Made by a program: the position numbers and the translations under genes. From Triglochin maritima (lineage: Eukaryota > Streptophyta > Magnoliopsida > Alismatales > Juncaginaceae): a DNA stretch of 64,000 nt. Positions 33,446 through 44,805 of this stretch are shown one piece after another. The notes below the pieces were generated by a model that did not search any database, was not told where the DNA came from, and was given only the letters and a program-made list of their open reading frames with translations. Location of the stretch: assembly GCA_963682175.1 (NCBI GenBank), contig OY821770.1:15530501-15594500 (forward strand). The letters are read 5' to 3'. Numbering within the stretch: the first letter of the stretch is position 1; every line of letters starts with the position of its first letter.

Positions 33446-36400
33446 ATGTCGAACATCCAACCTATCGTACGATCCATGATAGAAAAACACCCTTTAGCGA
33501 ATGATGGCTCAAACTTCATTAGTTGGCAACTCAAACTCAACATCGTGTTAAAGTTTGAGAAACTATCTCACATTTTGGAAGGTCCAATCCCAAAGTGGAA
33601 TGAGAGATTAACCGATGAAGAGAAAGAGGCTAAAGCCAAGTGGGAAGACCAAGAGAACCAAGTTTACGGTCTTATGCTAGCATCCATGGGTGACTCGCTG
33701 CAAGCGAAATACTTGGATTCAAAACCCAAGAAGACCATGGAGGCTTTATCAAAGATGTTCATGGATAGTGCCTGAAAGTAGCGCTATAAGACCACCATCG
33801 CACTCACAAGGTGCCATATGGCGGAGGGAACATCGGTATCTATGCATTTTCTCACGATGCAAGGATACCTTGAGAAGTTGGCAAAGCTCTCTTCACCAAT
33901 GCCCGAGGACATTGCTGAAGATATGATTCTTGGCTCTCTAGCCCAGTCCTTTAAGGACTTTGTGATGCACTATCACGTGCGTGAAAAAGGGGTGAGTCTT
34001 AAAGAGCTTCACAACGCTCTCAAAACTGTTGAAGTTGACATGGGCAAGGGTAGGGACAAGCAAGTCCTTGCCGTCCATGGGAGGGGCCATAAGATTGGTA
34101 AAGGAAAGGGCAAATCTACCAAAAGTGGTTCAATCAAGAGCAAGGGAGTAGGAGGTGCTCGTGCGAGTGCCTCGAGGGGGAAATCTCAGAAATCTCCAAC
34201 TCCCAAGACGGAGTGCTTTCACTGCGGTGAAAAAGGACACATCCGGCCAAATTGCCCCAAGTACAAGGAAGACCTTGACAACGGAGTGATTGAACGTCGA
34301 CGCCCCAAAAAGGCCAAAGGTATATTTGTTATTGAAATAAATTTAGCCACCTCTGTCCAGGATTGGGTAATTGATACCGGATCTTGTGCTCACATAGTTT
34401 CTAATGTGCAGCTACTCATGGATAGGAAGGAACTCGTAAGGAACGAGGTAGAATTGAAGGTCGGAAATGGTGCGAACGTGTCTGCGGTTGCACAAGGTTC
34501 TGTGGTGCTTCAATTGTGTAGTGGTTTAAATTTATGTCTAAAGAATGTTTATTATGTACCTTCGATTAGCAAGAATATTATTTCTGTATCAAGTCTGGAT
34601 ATGGATAATTTTAATATAAATATTTCAAATTCTTGTTTGTCTATATCGAAGAATGGTGTGTTCTATGCAAATGCGTTCATAAGGAATGGTCTCTATTTGC
34701 TTGAATTGGATAATAAACAAATCTTTAATATCAATAACAAAAGACTTAAGACCACTCACGAGAATGATACTCTCTTGTGGCACTATCGTCTTGGTCATAT
34801 AAATGAAAAGCGCATCAAGAAATTGCAAGAAGCTAACCTTCTTGGTCTACTTGATTTTAAATCATTGGAGACGTGTCAACCATGTCTAATGGGAAAAATG
34901 ACCAAAAAGCCTTTCAAGAAGAAAGGCCCAAGGGCGAGTGGCTTGTTGGATTTGATACATTCCGATGTATGTGGTCCAATGAGTACTAGTGCACGAGATG
35001 GTTTCAGGTACTTCATTACGTTCACGGATGATTATAGTCGTTATGGCTATGTTTATCTAATGAGAAACAAAAGTGAATCTTTTGACAAGTTCAAAGAATT
35101 CAAGAATGAAGTAGAGAACCAACTCGACAAGAAAATCAAGTCTCTACGAACGGATCGTGGAGGTGAGTACTTAAGTGCCGAATTTGACCCATACCTAAAG
35201 GAGTTTGGTATTGTACCTCAACTCACCCCTCCCGGTACACCTCAGTGGAATGGGGTGTCCGAGAGGAGGAATAGGACATTGCTCGATATGGTTCGGTCAA
35301 TGATGAGTCATGCGGAATTACCTCTTTACTTTTGGAGTTATGCACTACAAACTGCGGCTTACACACTAAATAATGTTCCATCCAAATCCGTGGAGAAAAC
35401 TCCTTATGAGCTATGGAGTGGTAAAACACCTAAGCTCAGTTTTCTCAAGATTTGGGGTTGTGAGGCTTACGTCAAGAGATTGATGTCAACCAAACTTCAA
35501 CCAAAAGCGGATAAGTGCTTCTTTATTGGTTATCCTCGTGAGACAAGAGGATACTACTTTTGGCATATCACCTCCAATCGAGTGATTGTAGAGAGGGATG
35601 CCACATTTCTGGAAAAGGAATTTCTAGAAAGAGTAAAAAGTAGTGAGAGTAGGGTTGTGCTTGAGGAAACTCAAGATACTCTACAAGATCATGACATGAA
35701 TGATGACATTCAAGATCATGAAGGCCCAACCGAGATTCCTTTGGTTAGTGGGAGCGTGAGCGAGAGACCATCACAAGAAATTGTGAGAGAATCTCAATCA
35801 TCCCCACCAAGTGTATGTTCAAGAGTTGAACGTGAACCCACTCCTCAAGAGATTGTGGAAGAAGTTCGAGAGACACGAGAAGAACCAAAAGAACTTAGAA
35901 GGTCAACAAGGGAAAGGAAGAAACCCGATTTGTATCTGGGACTTCATGAAATCATGGTACTAGATACCAATGATCCCTTAACCTTCCAAGAGGCAATGGA
36001 AAGGGAAGACTCCAAACTATGGCTTAAGGCCATGGAATCCGAAATAGAATCCATGTATGATAATCAAGTATGGGACTTGGTTGACCTTCCCCAAGGGAAA
36101 AAGGCCATTCATAATAAATGGGTTTTTAAGAGGAAGATGGACATGGATGGGAACTTGACAACCTACAAAGCGAGGCTTGTAGCAAAGGGTTTCACTCAAG
36201 TTCAATGAATTGACTATGATGAAACTTTTTCACCGGTTGCCATGTTCAAGTCTATTCGGATCATGCTCGCTATTGCCGCATTTCACGATTATGAAATATG
36301 GCAAATGGATGTCAAAACGGCGTTCCTGAATGGGAACTTGGAGGAGGATGTGTACATGGTACAACCTCAAGGTTTTGAAGATCCAAAGAATAGCGAGAAG

Positions 36401-37612
36401 GTATGCAAGCTTCAAATATCCATCTATGGATTGAAGCAGGCATCAAGGAGTTGGAACAAACGCTTTGACGAGGAAGTGAAGAAGCTTCACTTCATTCAAA
36501 GTAAGGAAGAACCTTGTGTATACAAGAAGGTTAGTGGGAGCCATGTAGTATTCCTAATCCTATATGTCGATGACATATTGCTTATGGGCAATCATATTCC
36601 TTTGCTTGAGCAAACGAGAAGTTCATTGAAATCTGCATTTTCGATGAAAGACATGGGTGAGGCTCAATACATCTTGGGAATCAAGATATATCGAGATAGA
36701 CCCCGTAGACTCATTGGCCTCAGTCAACGTGCATACATTGACAAGGTCTTGGAAAGGTTCAAGATGAACAACTCCAAAAAGGGCAGTGTGCCAATGAGTA
36801 TGGGTGTGCAACTCAAGAAGTCTCAACGTGCGCAATCACGTAAGGACTTAGAGTACATGAAGGATGTCCCTTATGCTTCGGCAATTGGGTCGATCATGTA
36901 CGCGATGACTTGCACAAGACCAGATGTCTCGTATGCTCTAAGCGTGACAAGTCGTCACCAATCCAACGCAGGTCCTGAGCATTGGACTGCGGTCAAGAAT
37001 ATCCTGAAGTACCTTAACCGGACTAAGGATAAGATTCTTGTTTATGGAGGACAAAGGGAATTGATAGTTGAAGGTTACTCAGATGCGAGTTTCATGAGTG
37101 ATCCAGACGATAGAAGGTCGCAATCAGGATATGTCTTCCTTCTGAATGGTGGAGCTGTGAGTTGGCGTAGTTGGAAGCAAAGCACTACTGCCGACTCAAC
37201 CACTGCTTCCGAAGTGATGGCTGTCTCTGAAGCGAGCAAGGAAGGAGTGTGGATTAAGAAGTTCCTTGAAGAGCTTGGAGTAGTTCCCTCGAGCGAGGGA
37301 CCAATAGAGCTATTTTGCGACAATAGTGCATCTATCTCGCAAATCAAGGATCCCAAATCACACCACAAAGTGAAGTACATGGATCGTAAGTACTTCGTGA
37401 CGCGTGACCTCATCGACGAAGGCAAAATAAATCTGTTATGGGTGGACACCAACAGCAACACAGCTGATCCATTCACAAAACCCTTATCCCAAGCCAAGGG
37501 CGAAATGCATTTCGAGTCCATGGGGTTGAGGAACCATGTAGATTGGCTTGATGATTTATATGTAATGGGGTTTACCCTAATTATTATTGTTTTATGCATT
37601 GAGTATGTATGA
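33446..37612 (+). pseudogene. Copia gag-pol, one frame with three stops
   Basis: All 1,389 codons lie in one frame, interrupted only by TGA (33773), TAG (33779) and TGA (36206). Order: gag (MSNIQPIVRSMIEK start); zinc knuckle CFHCGEKGHIRPNC at about codon 257; protease with WVIDTGSCAHIV; GAG-pre-integrase LWHYRLGH; integrase with the DVCGP, FTDDYSRYGYVY and TDRGGEY motifs plus SERRNRTLLD; RT from NKWVFKRKMDMDG through KTAFLNGNLEE to YVDDILLMG; and RNase H with YSDASF and SNTADPFTKPL. The first two stops fall in a conserved gag stretch; the third lies between VAKGFTQVQ and IDYDETFSP. With the frame otherwise open, this is a very recently inactivated gene. Translation past the stops is not expected. 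Confidence 0.93.
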
Positions 37613-37630
37613 GAAAGAAAACTTTAATAG

Positions 37631-37642
37631 CAAGTGGGAGAT
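37631..37642 (+). promoter_or_regulatory. Copia polypurine tract
   Basis: CAAGTGGGAGAT directly precedes the 3' LTR, the position and composition expected for copia plus-strand priming. The older copy has AAGTTGGAGTT in the same position. Confidence 0.75.
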
Positions 37643-39674
37643 TGAAGGGAATGTGTTCTAAAAGTTTTACTTTTAAATGTCAATTATTATGAATTGAATG
37701 AGAAATCATTTTGTTCCTTGTTTATGTTATTCGTCTTTTAGAAGTGTTAAGGAAGAGGCTCTTGGTCCTTAACCATAGAGCTCTAAAAGATATTGGTTTA
37801 CATAAAACAAAAGATATTCGCAATCATGGTAACTAACATGGAACATTAATTACCGAGTTAAGATTGTCGTGTTGGTCATAGATCATTGTAGCTCTACAAG
37901 TGAGTGACAACACGGGTATGCAAAAGAGGAAAATATTACTTTTGTATACTGAATAGACCTAATAAGTAAAATATTATAGAAATGTGTTTCTGTGTCATTA
38001 ATATTTTACTGTCTTTGGTCCTTTGATATGAGACTTATATCTAATCACTTAAGGAATACTTAATTAGATCAGTGTCTTGAACTATCGATCAGTGTAGTGT
38101 AAAGGCATTGGTTGGTTAAGTACTACTTTTGTTGGAGAAGGTAGTTAGTCAAAAGACTATCATTGCCCCTCTTAATTGAGTGATGATATTAGTGGGCCCC
38201 TTGCTAAAGCAAAGTTATAATGTGCACAATGTGATTTGAGTTAAGTCACATATTTATAACTAGCTTAAAGAGATCAAGAAATGAATACTAAGACAAAGAT
38301 GACACAATACTACTTTGTGTGTATTCTTAATATCATGAGGCAAGGGACGGACACAAGTGGTGCACGCCATCACTAAATGGATCGGGTTTTGGTTCGAGTG
38401 GAATTAAGACATCTAACTAATTGGGAGCTATAATGTGTAGCTAGATACCGCTTATAGCTTGTGATATTAAGCCTTTAATATCACTGCCAACTTAGTTTAG
38501 ATCCTCCCATAGGTCACACCACAAAACTGGGAAACAAGAAATGGGGATTTTGAGTTCATAAGATGTGTCGGGTTTCATGTAGAAAATATGACACATGGGG
38601 TGAACAAGCAAAATCAAAATTATGTTGTGATTAATAACATAATTAGAATCTAAATTAAATTCATATGTGATGTAAATATTATGGGGTGTAATGATTGATA
38701 ATTACATAGGATAATATGTTACATAAGTTGTGGATTTACTACTAATCCCGAAATGTCAAATTTTGTAGGGGTTAAACCGAAATTTGACAAGTCTGCAAAA
38801 CAGTGCTCAAACGGTCGACCGGTTAGCAGTAAACGGTCGACCGGACATGTCTCGACCGATAACAGGGAATTTTTCATCTGTTCGAACGGTCGACCGAAAG
38901 TGATCGGTCGGTCGACCGAACATTGCGATGGAATAGTTCCTGTTACGAACGGTCGACCGAGCTATTGAACGGTCGACCAAAACTGGTTCGAGCGGTCGAC
39001 CGAACCTCCAAAAATGGTCGACCGGTCCAGACGGTTTATGCAGAATTAATTTAAGAATTAATTAGATCATGCATGGAATTGGTCCATAATTGATTTAATT
39101 CGTGGCTAATATTATTTATTAATAAATAATGGATGGTTAGATGGAATTTTGCATGAAATCATGGGCAAGAGGTTGCACATGAATAGGTAATTTGGAGAGA
39201 ACCTATAAATAGAGGTTATCTCATTGCCTCCCTACATCTTAATTAATATTGTTTTTCATGCAAAATCTCTCTCCTTAATTCTCCACGAAAATTCCACAAA
39301 TTCTTAAGTTTAGTTTAGTTCTTAAGAGATCATCTTCTCAAGGGAATTAAAGAGGGTTTAGTAATTGGATTCTAAACCCTATCGGAGATTGAGAGACTAG
39401 CTTCCCTCTCTCCGATCTTGTTTAGAGTTTGGTGAATACTCGGAGGCTTCCGGCGCAGCGAGGAGCATCCCCAACGTCTCCGAATCTTCAAGAAGTTTTA
39501 GAGAACTTCTAGGTATGAATTTCGGAGCCCTTGTTTGTTTTAATAGAGTTTGGAAACTAGATGTTAAAACAAACCGATGCATGCATGAAATAAATCAAAG
39601 AAAATTGTAATTGATCCTTATTATACATAAAAATTTCGAAAATATATATGTATAATTAAACATGAAATCCTACA
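37643..39674 (+). repeat. 3' LTR of the young copia element, 2,032 bp
   Basis: It is nearly identical to 29886-31935. It lacks 18 bases beside the second palindrome and has point changes in two others. It ends ATCCTACA and is followed by AACAT. Confidence 0.93.
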
Positions 39675-40972
39675 AACATGACCCCTTTGGTGTTCGACTA
39701 TTGCAATGTTGTTTAGTTTCATTCATGCCAAGACCATCTAAACAGACGACCGCCCATAGACCTTTGATTGACTGGTTGCAGAAAAATCCAAACTTGTGTA
39801 GTTCCTAATAATTTTGGTCGGACGGTGTTCCCTTTGGGGGGTTCGACCGATCCCTATTGTATATTATTTTATCCTGGCATAGACCTTCTAAACGGTCAAC
39901 CAGTTTGCAATTCCAGTCAACTGTTGGTGCCCATAATTGTGTTTTTGCCTTGTGCCTTGTGTCGTGTTGTTTTTCTCGGAAACCCGTGTCCTCGTCTTGA
40001 GCTTGAGTCGGGAGGTAACGGTGGGTGCAGTGAGCGTGCCTGCCCAGGGACCGCTGAGCAAAAGAGTATGGACACTTGGTACACTTACCAATTTATGTTT
40101 ATGAGCTTTTCTATGGCATGTACATTTCATGAAGTTACCCTAGGTAGTAGACCTGAGGGATCGCAGATCCCAATGCATTGTATGGTTATGTTGCTCCACG
40201 GAGCGCGATGACCGTCCGGCCTTGATGCCGACAAATATGACCGACCGACCTTGATGGCGGTGGAGATGACCGATCGACGATTTGTCCGGCGGATGTGATC
40301 GCCCGGCTGTGGCACAACCCGATTAGTATGACTGACCTTAGCGACGACTTTAGCGGATGTGGAAAGGTCTACGAGATCAAATATGTATCTATAACGCTGA
40401 AGTGCGTGTGACCCTCACCGAACCCTCATGATTAGTGTAGTCGCGTATAGGGTGTATTGTGTTTCTTTCTGTAAGACCGCATGTGCCTGCGGTAGGTCCC
40501 CTTGAGGGACTCGATGTTGTTGGTGGGACTGTTGTCCCTTATTTCCCCTAGATGGGGACAATTTTACTTATTGCATGCATTATCTAGTGTCATATTATAG
40601 AAATATGATAGGCCGTGCATTATATATTCATGTATTGATAGGGGGCTTGGCATACGAAGTTTTCTTTATGAAAACTTAGGTATTTTATCATGTTTGCATT
40701 TCAGGGCCTCGTTAGGTACTGAGTGGGTGCGACTGAGGACGAGGGCACCTGGGACCGGATACTCCAGTCTTGTCTCCTAGGTTGTTATTGTTATCTTCAT
40801 ATGTACTCTCTTTGCTTCGATGTAATGTCTGTGTGTACTTCATATGTACTTTAAAATTCCATGTAATGGTGCACCTTGTTTGAGTATTTAAGAGTAAGGT
40901 CCCATTATTTCTGGTCTTATGTCATCTTGATCTTTCGTTTAAATTTTCCATGTTTTCGTGGATGCTACAACT

Positions 40973-40984
40973 TGGTATCAGAGC
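40973..40984 (+). promoter_or_regulatory. Tekay primer binding site, initiator Met-tRNA
   Basis: TGGTATCAGAGC begins three bases after the LTR end and is a perfect complement of the plant initiator Met-tRNA 3' end. Confidence 0.88.
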
Positions 40985-41159
40985 AGGTCGGTTCCGATGT
41001 ACTTATCCAACAAAACAGCCCTTAGGAGAAGTTAAATAGAATTTTAATTCATTAAGTAGATCATGCATGCATAGTTGAATTGATTATGTTCCATTGGTTG
41101 TGATGCTAGATGCCTCTATGACGTGTGAGCCCCGCTCCGTGTGAGCGTAGCTCCAGTAA

Positions 41160-42120
41160 TGCGACAGGTGGCACAACGTAGGAGCGGTGGACACTCAATG
41201 GGTATGTCAAGAGGTTTGGCGATTTCCTCGAGCGCCCGACAACCAGCACTGAGCAGGCAGGGGTGGGCATGATGCATGAGAGATTTATGCACTAGTATCC
41301 ACCTACATTCGAGGGCGGAGTTGACTCGGAGGCGGCTGAGGACTTAGTCTTCAAGATCCAGAGAATAGTCCGGGTGAACGCATGCTTCCCGAAGATGAAG
41401 GTGGGTCTAGCCACCTATATGTTGGGTGGGTCAGTGTCCAACTAGTGGAGAACCAGGTCCGCTGTTTTGTTCAGCGACAGAGAGGACGTAAGCTGGGAGG
41501 AATTTCTGGAGGAGTTCTATCTGAAGTACTTTATGCAGCACGTCAGGGACGCCAAACATAAGGTGTTTCTAGCCCTAGAGCGGAAGGAGTTGACGTTGGA
41601 GAGCGAGGTCAACAAATTCAACACTTTGGAGCGCTATATGTTACCCAGGAGAAGAAGGGGATGAAGTTCACGTGGGGACTTCACAAGCATCTCACGACCC
41701 GTGTGCATACTAGCATGCCGCAGACCCTGAGGGATGCCGTGAAGTGCATGACTATTGTTGAGAAGGATTACCAGGAGAACTACCAGGAGCGTCGGAGGCT
41801 GCAAGGGAATGTTAGGGGACGTGCAGCTGGTCGTTTCTCAGGGAATCCGGGCAAGAGACCCTAGTTTAAAGGAGGTGGTGCACGCCGACCTGAGGTGTGC
41901 AAGGTCTGTGGTAGAGTTCACCAGGGATGGAATTGCTTCTCCCGTGCTGGAGCTTGTTCGGGATCCAGGCAACAAGAACATTACATCCGGGAGTGCTCTC
42001 ACAGGCAAGTCAAGCCCAGCAGGAGACCAGGACCACCTGTTGCAGGGAGAGGCGGAGTCAACCTACCCATGGGACCACCAAAGAAGGGAAAGAAAGTTGG
42101 ACGGGTCTTCACTATCTAGG
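41160..42120 (+). pseudogene. Tekay gag relic
   Basis: A PPTFEGGVDSEAAEDL segment near 41300 opens the retrotransposon gag domain. WEEFLEEFYLKYF and LTLESEVNKFNTLERYM follow in frame to about 41664. The frame then shifts to 41661 onward (KFTWGLHKHLTTRV, TIVEKDYQENYQERRRLQG). A degenerate zinc knuckle with HYIREC remains near 42000. Stops occur early (after RFMH, after GGSVSN) and after GNPGKRP. No reliable start codon can be chosen. Confidence 0.8.
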
Positions 42121-42431
42121 CTGAGGAGGCGACGCACACTAACACTGTGGTCCAAGTTACACTTTATGTTGATGGTCATGTTGCTAGAGTTTTGTTTGAC
42201 TATGGCACTACGCACTCCATCTCGGAGAGGTTTGCGGGCGTTCTGAGTCGTATCGTTGTGCAACCGACTAAAACTTTGGAAGTCATCACGCTCATGGGTG
42301 AGGTGGGCACCGTGAGGAGTTTTCTCCCCGGAACCACAGTTGTTTCGGGAGACCACGATTTTCCATCATAACTGGTCTTGCTACCGATGAAGGACTTTTA
42401 TGTCATACTGGAGATGGATCGGTTGTCACAG
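42121..42431 (+). pseudogene. Tekay protease relic, left of MITE
   Basis: LYVDGHVARVLFDYGTTHS carries the retropepsin active-site Asp, with Tyr where Ser is usual after it. SFLPGTTVVSGDHDF follows, then a stop near 42369. The host then reads FYVILEMDRLSQ up to the MITE. Confidence 0.7.
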
Positions 42432-42669
42432 TTAGGGGTGAGCATCGGTCCGGACCCGAATGCTCTCCGGGGTCCAGACCGAACCTGGACCAATCGGTCT
42501 GGTCCAAAAACCCGGACCCAACTGGATTTTTAAGGGAAAAACTAGATTTTGGACCGGGCTTAGACCGGACCGGACCGAAAACCGAATTTGTCCAGGGGTC
42601 CGGACCAAAACCCGGACCGGTCGGATTCGGTTCGGACCGAACCCGGACTGAAAGTTGGACAACCCTAGT
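42432..42669. mobile_element. Small hAT-like MITE, 238 bp
   Basis: TCACAG lies on both sides (42426-42431 and 42670-42675 region). The ends, TTAGGGGTG and CAACCCTAG(T), are roughly inverted. The interior is packed with GGTCCGG/CCGGACC and CGGTTCGG motifs, so much of it can fold on itself. Size, end sequence and target length are closest to hAT-type MITEs. The exact duplication (6-7 bp) is ambiguous by a base. Confidence 0.7.
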
Positions 42670-43976
42670 CACAGTACAACGTTTGAGTCTTCTAAAATGA
42701 GAAGAAGATCCTGATTTGAAGGAAGGATCGACCTGATGTGCTAATGAGGGGGACGAAGAGCAGACGAAGCTGAATCATTATTTCTGCAGTGAAGGCACAA
42801 AAGCTGATACACCATGGTTTCAGGTTATTCCTTGCTACTCTGGTAGTCCCAGACCCCGAGAAGAGGAGATTGGAGGACATAGAAGTCGTGCAGGACTTTC
42901 TAGAGGTGTTTATAGCAGATATCACTGGTCTGCCGCCACACCGAAAGATCGAGTTTTGCATTGAGTTGGTAGCTGGTACCACTCTATAGCCAAAGGATCC
43001 GTATCGGATGGCACCTACAGAGATGGTTGAGCTGAAGAAGCAGTTGCAGGAATTGTTGGATTCTGGATTCATCCGACCAAGTGTCTCACATTGGCGAGCG
43101 CTAGTACTTTTGGTGAAAAAGGACGGGTCTTTGCGGATGTGCATCGACTACAAAATGATGAATAAGGTTACTATCAGGAATCAATACCCTTTACCCGGGA
43201 TAGATGACCTCTTTGGCCAGTTGCAGACCGTGAAGATTTTCTCGAAGATCGATCTATGATCCGCCTATCACCAGTTGAGGATTAAGGATGAGGACGTCCA
43301 AAAGACAACTTTTAGGACCCAGTACAAACACTATGACTTTCTAGTGATGCCATTTGGATTGGCGAATGCACCTGCAACATTCATGGACCTGATGAACAGA
43401 ATGTTCATGTCGTACCTCGACAGTTTTGTCATCGTCTTTGTAGATGACATTTTGGTCTACCCTCCGGATAGAGAGCAGTACAGGGAGCATCTGAGGACAC
43501 TACTTGGAATCTTGAATGATCATAAGCTTTATGCCAAGTACTTGAAATGCGATTTTTGGCTGAATCAGGTTGCATTTCTAGGGCACATGGTGTCCAAGGA
43601 TGGGATCTCAGTGGACCCAGCGAATGGGGGAGGTTGTGACACAGTGGAAGGCTACGATGAGGGAGACTAAGATCAGGAGTTTTGTGGGACTTGCAGGTCA
43701 TTACCGTCATTTCATCAAAGACTTTTCCAAGCATGCTTTACCACTGACAGCACTGACATAGAGGCGCGTAATGTTCGTTTGGTCCTAGAAGTGCGAGGAC
43801 AACTTTCAGGAGTTGAAGAAATGGTTGACGACCACACTGATTCTGACTCTTCCGAGTGGTAGTGGTGGGTACGTGATTTATAGCAACGTTTAGGGATTGG
43901 CTTGGGTTGCGTGCTCATACAACATGAGAAGGTGATGCATACACTTCGATGCAGCTAAAGACGCACGAGAAGAACT
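42670..43976 (+). pseudogene. Tekay reverse transcriptase and 5' half of RNase H
   Basis: One frame from 42789 carries the RT domain: [66 protein letters not shown] and the catalytic FVDDILVY. Stops lie after AGTTL and after FSKIDL (TGA, 43257). A frameshift near 43625 leads to SFVGLAGHYRHFIKDFS, and RNase H begins at LPSGSGGYVIYS. The domain is cut at 43976 by the older copia and continues at 49478. Confidence 0.9.
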
Positions 43977-44110
43977 TGAAAGGAATGTGTGTTCTAAAAG
44001 TATTCTTTTATATGTCATTTATTATGAATTGAATGTGTGAACCTTTTGTTCCTTGATTAATATATTCATATTTTATAAGTGTTAAGAAAGTGGATCTTGG
44101 TCCTTAATCA
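43977..44110 (+). repeat. Truncated 5' LTR of the older copia
   Basis: About 130 bp match the start of the 3' LTR (47461 onward) up to GGTCCTTAA. After an AT-rich junction the sequence is leader-like, matching the young copy near 32400. The PBS, TATA box and palindrome array are deleted. Confidence 0.8.
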
Positions 44111-44805
44111 CTTAAATAATATAATATAATATATGTATAGTTGTTGCGCTTGTTCTCTTTTGCAGGAATAAGTGAGTTTATATGTTCCATCGAAGCCATA
44201 TGTGAATGTATGATATATTCTGCTCGCCCTTAGTGGGAGATAATTTTTTCAATCTTTGGAAATCGTGGGAGATATTAGGATGTACATTGCTATGCCGTCA
44301 ATAAATATATAAGGTGAGATCCAGCAACCAATACATGAAAAAGGTGAGATCCACCCTTAATGGACACCAAGTGTATTTGTTCATGGATATAATGGACAAT
44401 CGTATCTCGTATCAAATGAAATAAGTTTTCTTAACAAAACTAGGGACCCTCGCTCGGTTTTGTGAAATAAAGTTTTTCTTAGGAGGATTGGACAGATTCC
44501 CTCTTAATCATAAGAGTATGATAAAAGCAAAAGTTTGTAAAATTTCAAAAAAAATTCTTACCTTGAGTTTATGATTGAAAAATGTTTCTTACCTTGAGTT
44601 TATGACATATTCGATAGCCCTTGGTTATGATTGAAAAATGTTTCTTACCTTGAGTTTATGACATATTCGATAGCCCTTAGCTAGTCTATGTTATAAATGA
44701 TAGGATCATATATTTCTGCAATTATGGACATATTTATTTATTTGCGGTACAAATTTTGATAAACATAAAATTGACATGAAAACCCTTGTAAATTATTTTG
44801 TAGAA
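44111..44805 (+). other. Leader of the older copia
   Basis: Non-coding. It matches the young leader from GTGAGTTTATATGTTCC on. Local tandem duplications include TTACCTTGAGTTTATGACAT twice near 44592 and 44646 and AAGGTGAGATCCA twice near 44311 and 44341. Confidence 0.6.

Larger units (their letters stand above)
29886..39674 (+). mobile_element. Young Ty1/copia element, 9.8 kb, near-intact gag-pol
   Basis: It is bounded by 2 kb LTRs beginning TGAAGGGAATGTG and ending ATCCTACA. It has a PBS, a long leader, a single-frame gag-pol and a PPT. Domain order gag, protease, integrase, RT, RNase H is the Ty1/copia order. By eye the LTRs differ by roughly 15 substitutions and one 18 bp deletion over 2,030 bp, so insertion was recent. 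It interrupts the Tekay 5' LTR. An older copy of the same family is at 43977-49477. I have not assigned a copia sublineage. Confidence 0.95.
29289..40969 (+). repeat. 5' LTR of the Tekay element, split by a copia element
   Basis: LTR sequence occupies 29289-29885 and 39675-40969. The copia element 29886-39674 sits between, with AACAG and AACAT at the junctions (a 5 bp duplication with one mismatch). The pieces total about 1.89 kb against 1.02 kb for the 3' LTR; the difference is several large indels. The right piece contains decayed GGTCGACC-like motifs (about 39745-39905) and a repeated GATGACCG segment (40205-40300). Confidence 0.85.

Noticed and set aside
37075..37599. 174-codon minus-strand frame
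   Set aside because: It is antisense to the copia RNase H domain, a shadow of a real frame.
42403..42672. 89-codon and 76-codon minus-strand frames
   Set aside because: They lie in the GGTCCGG-rich MITE and reflect its repeated motifs.
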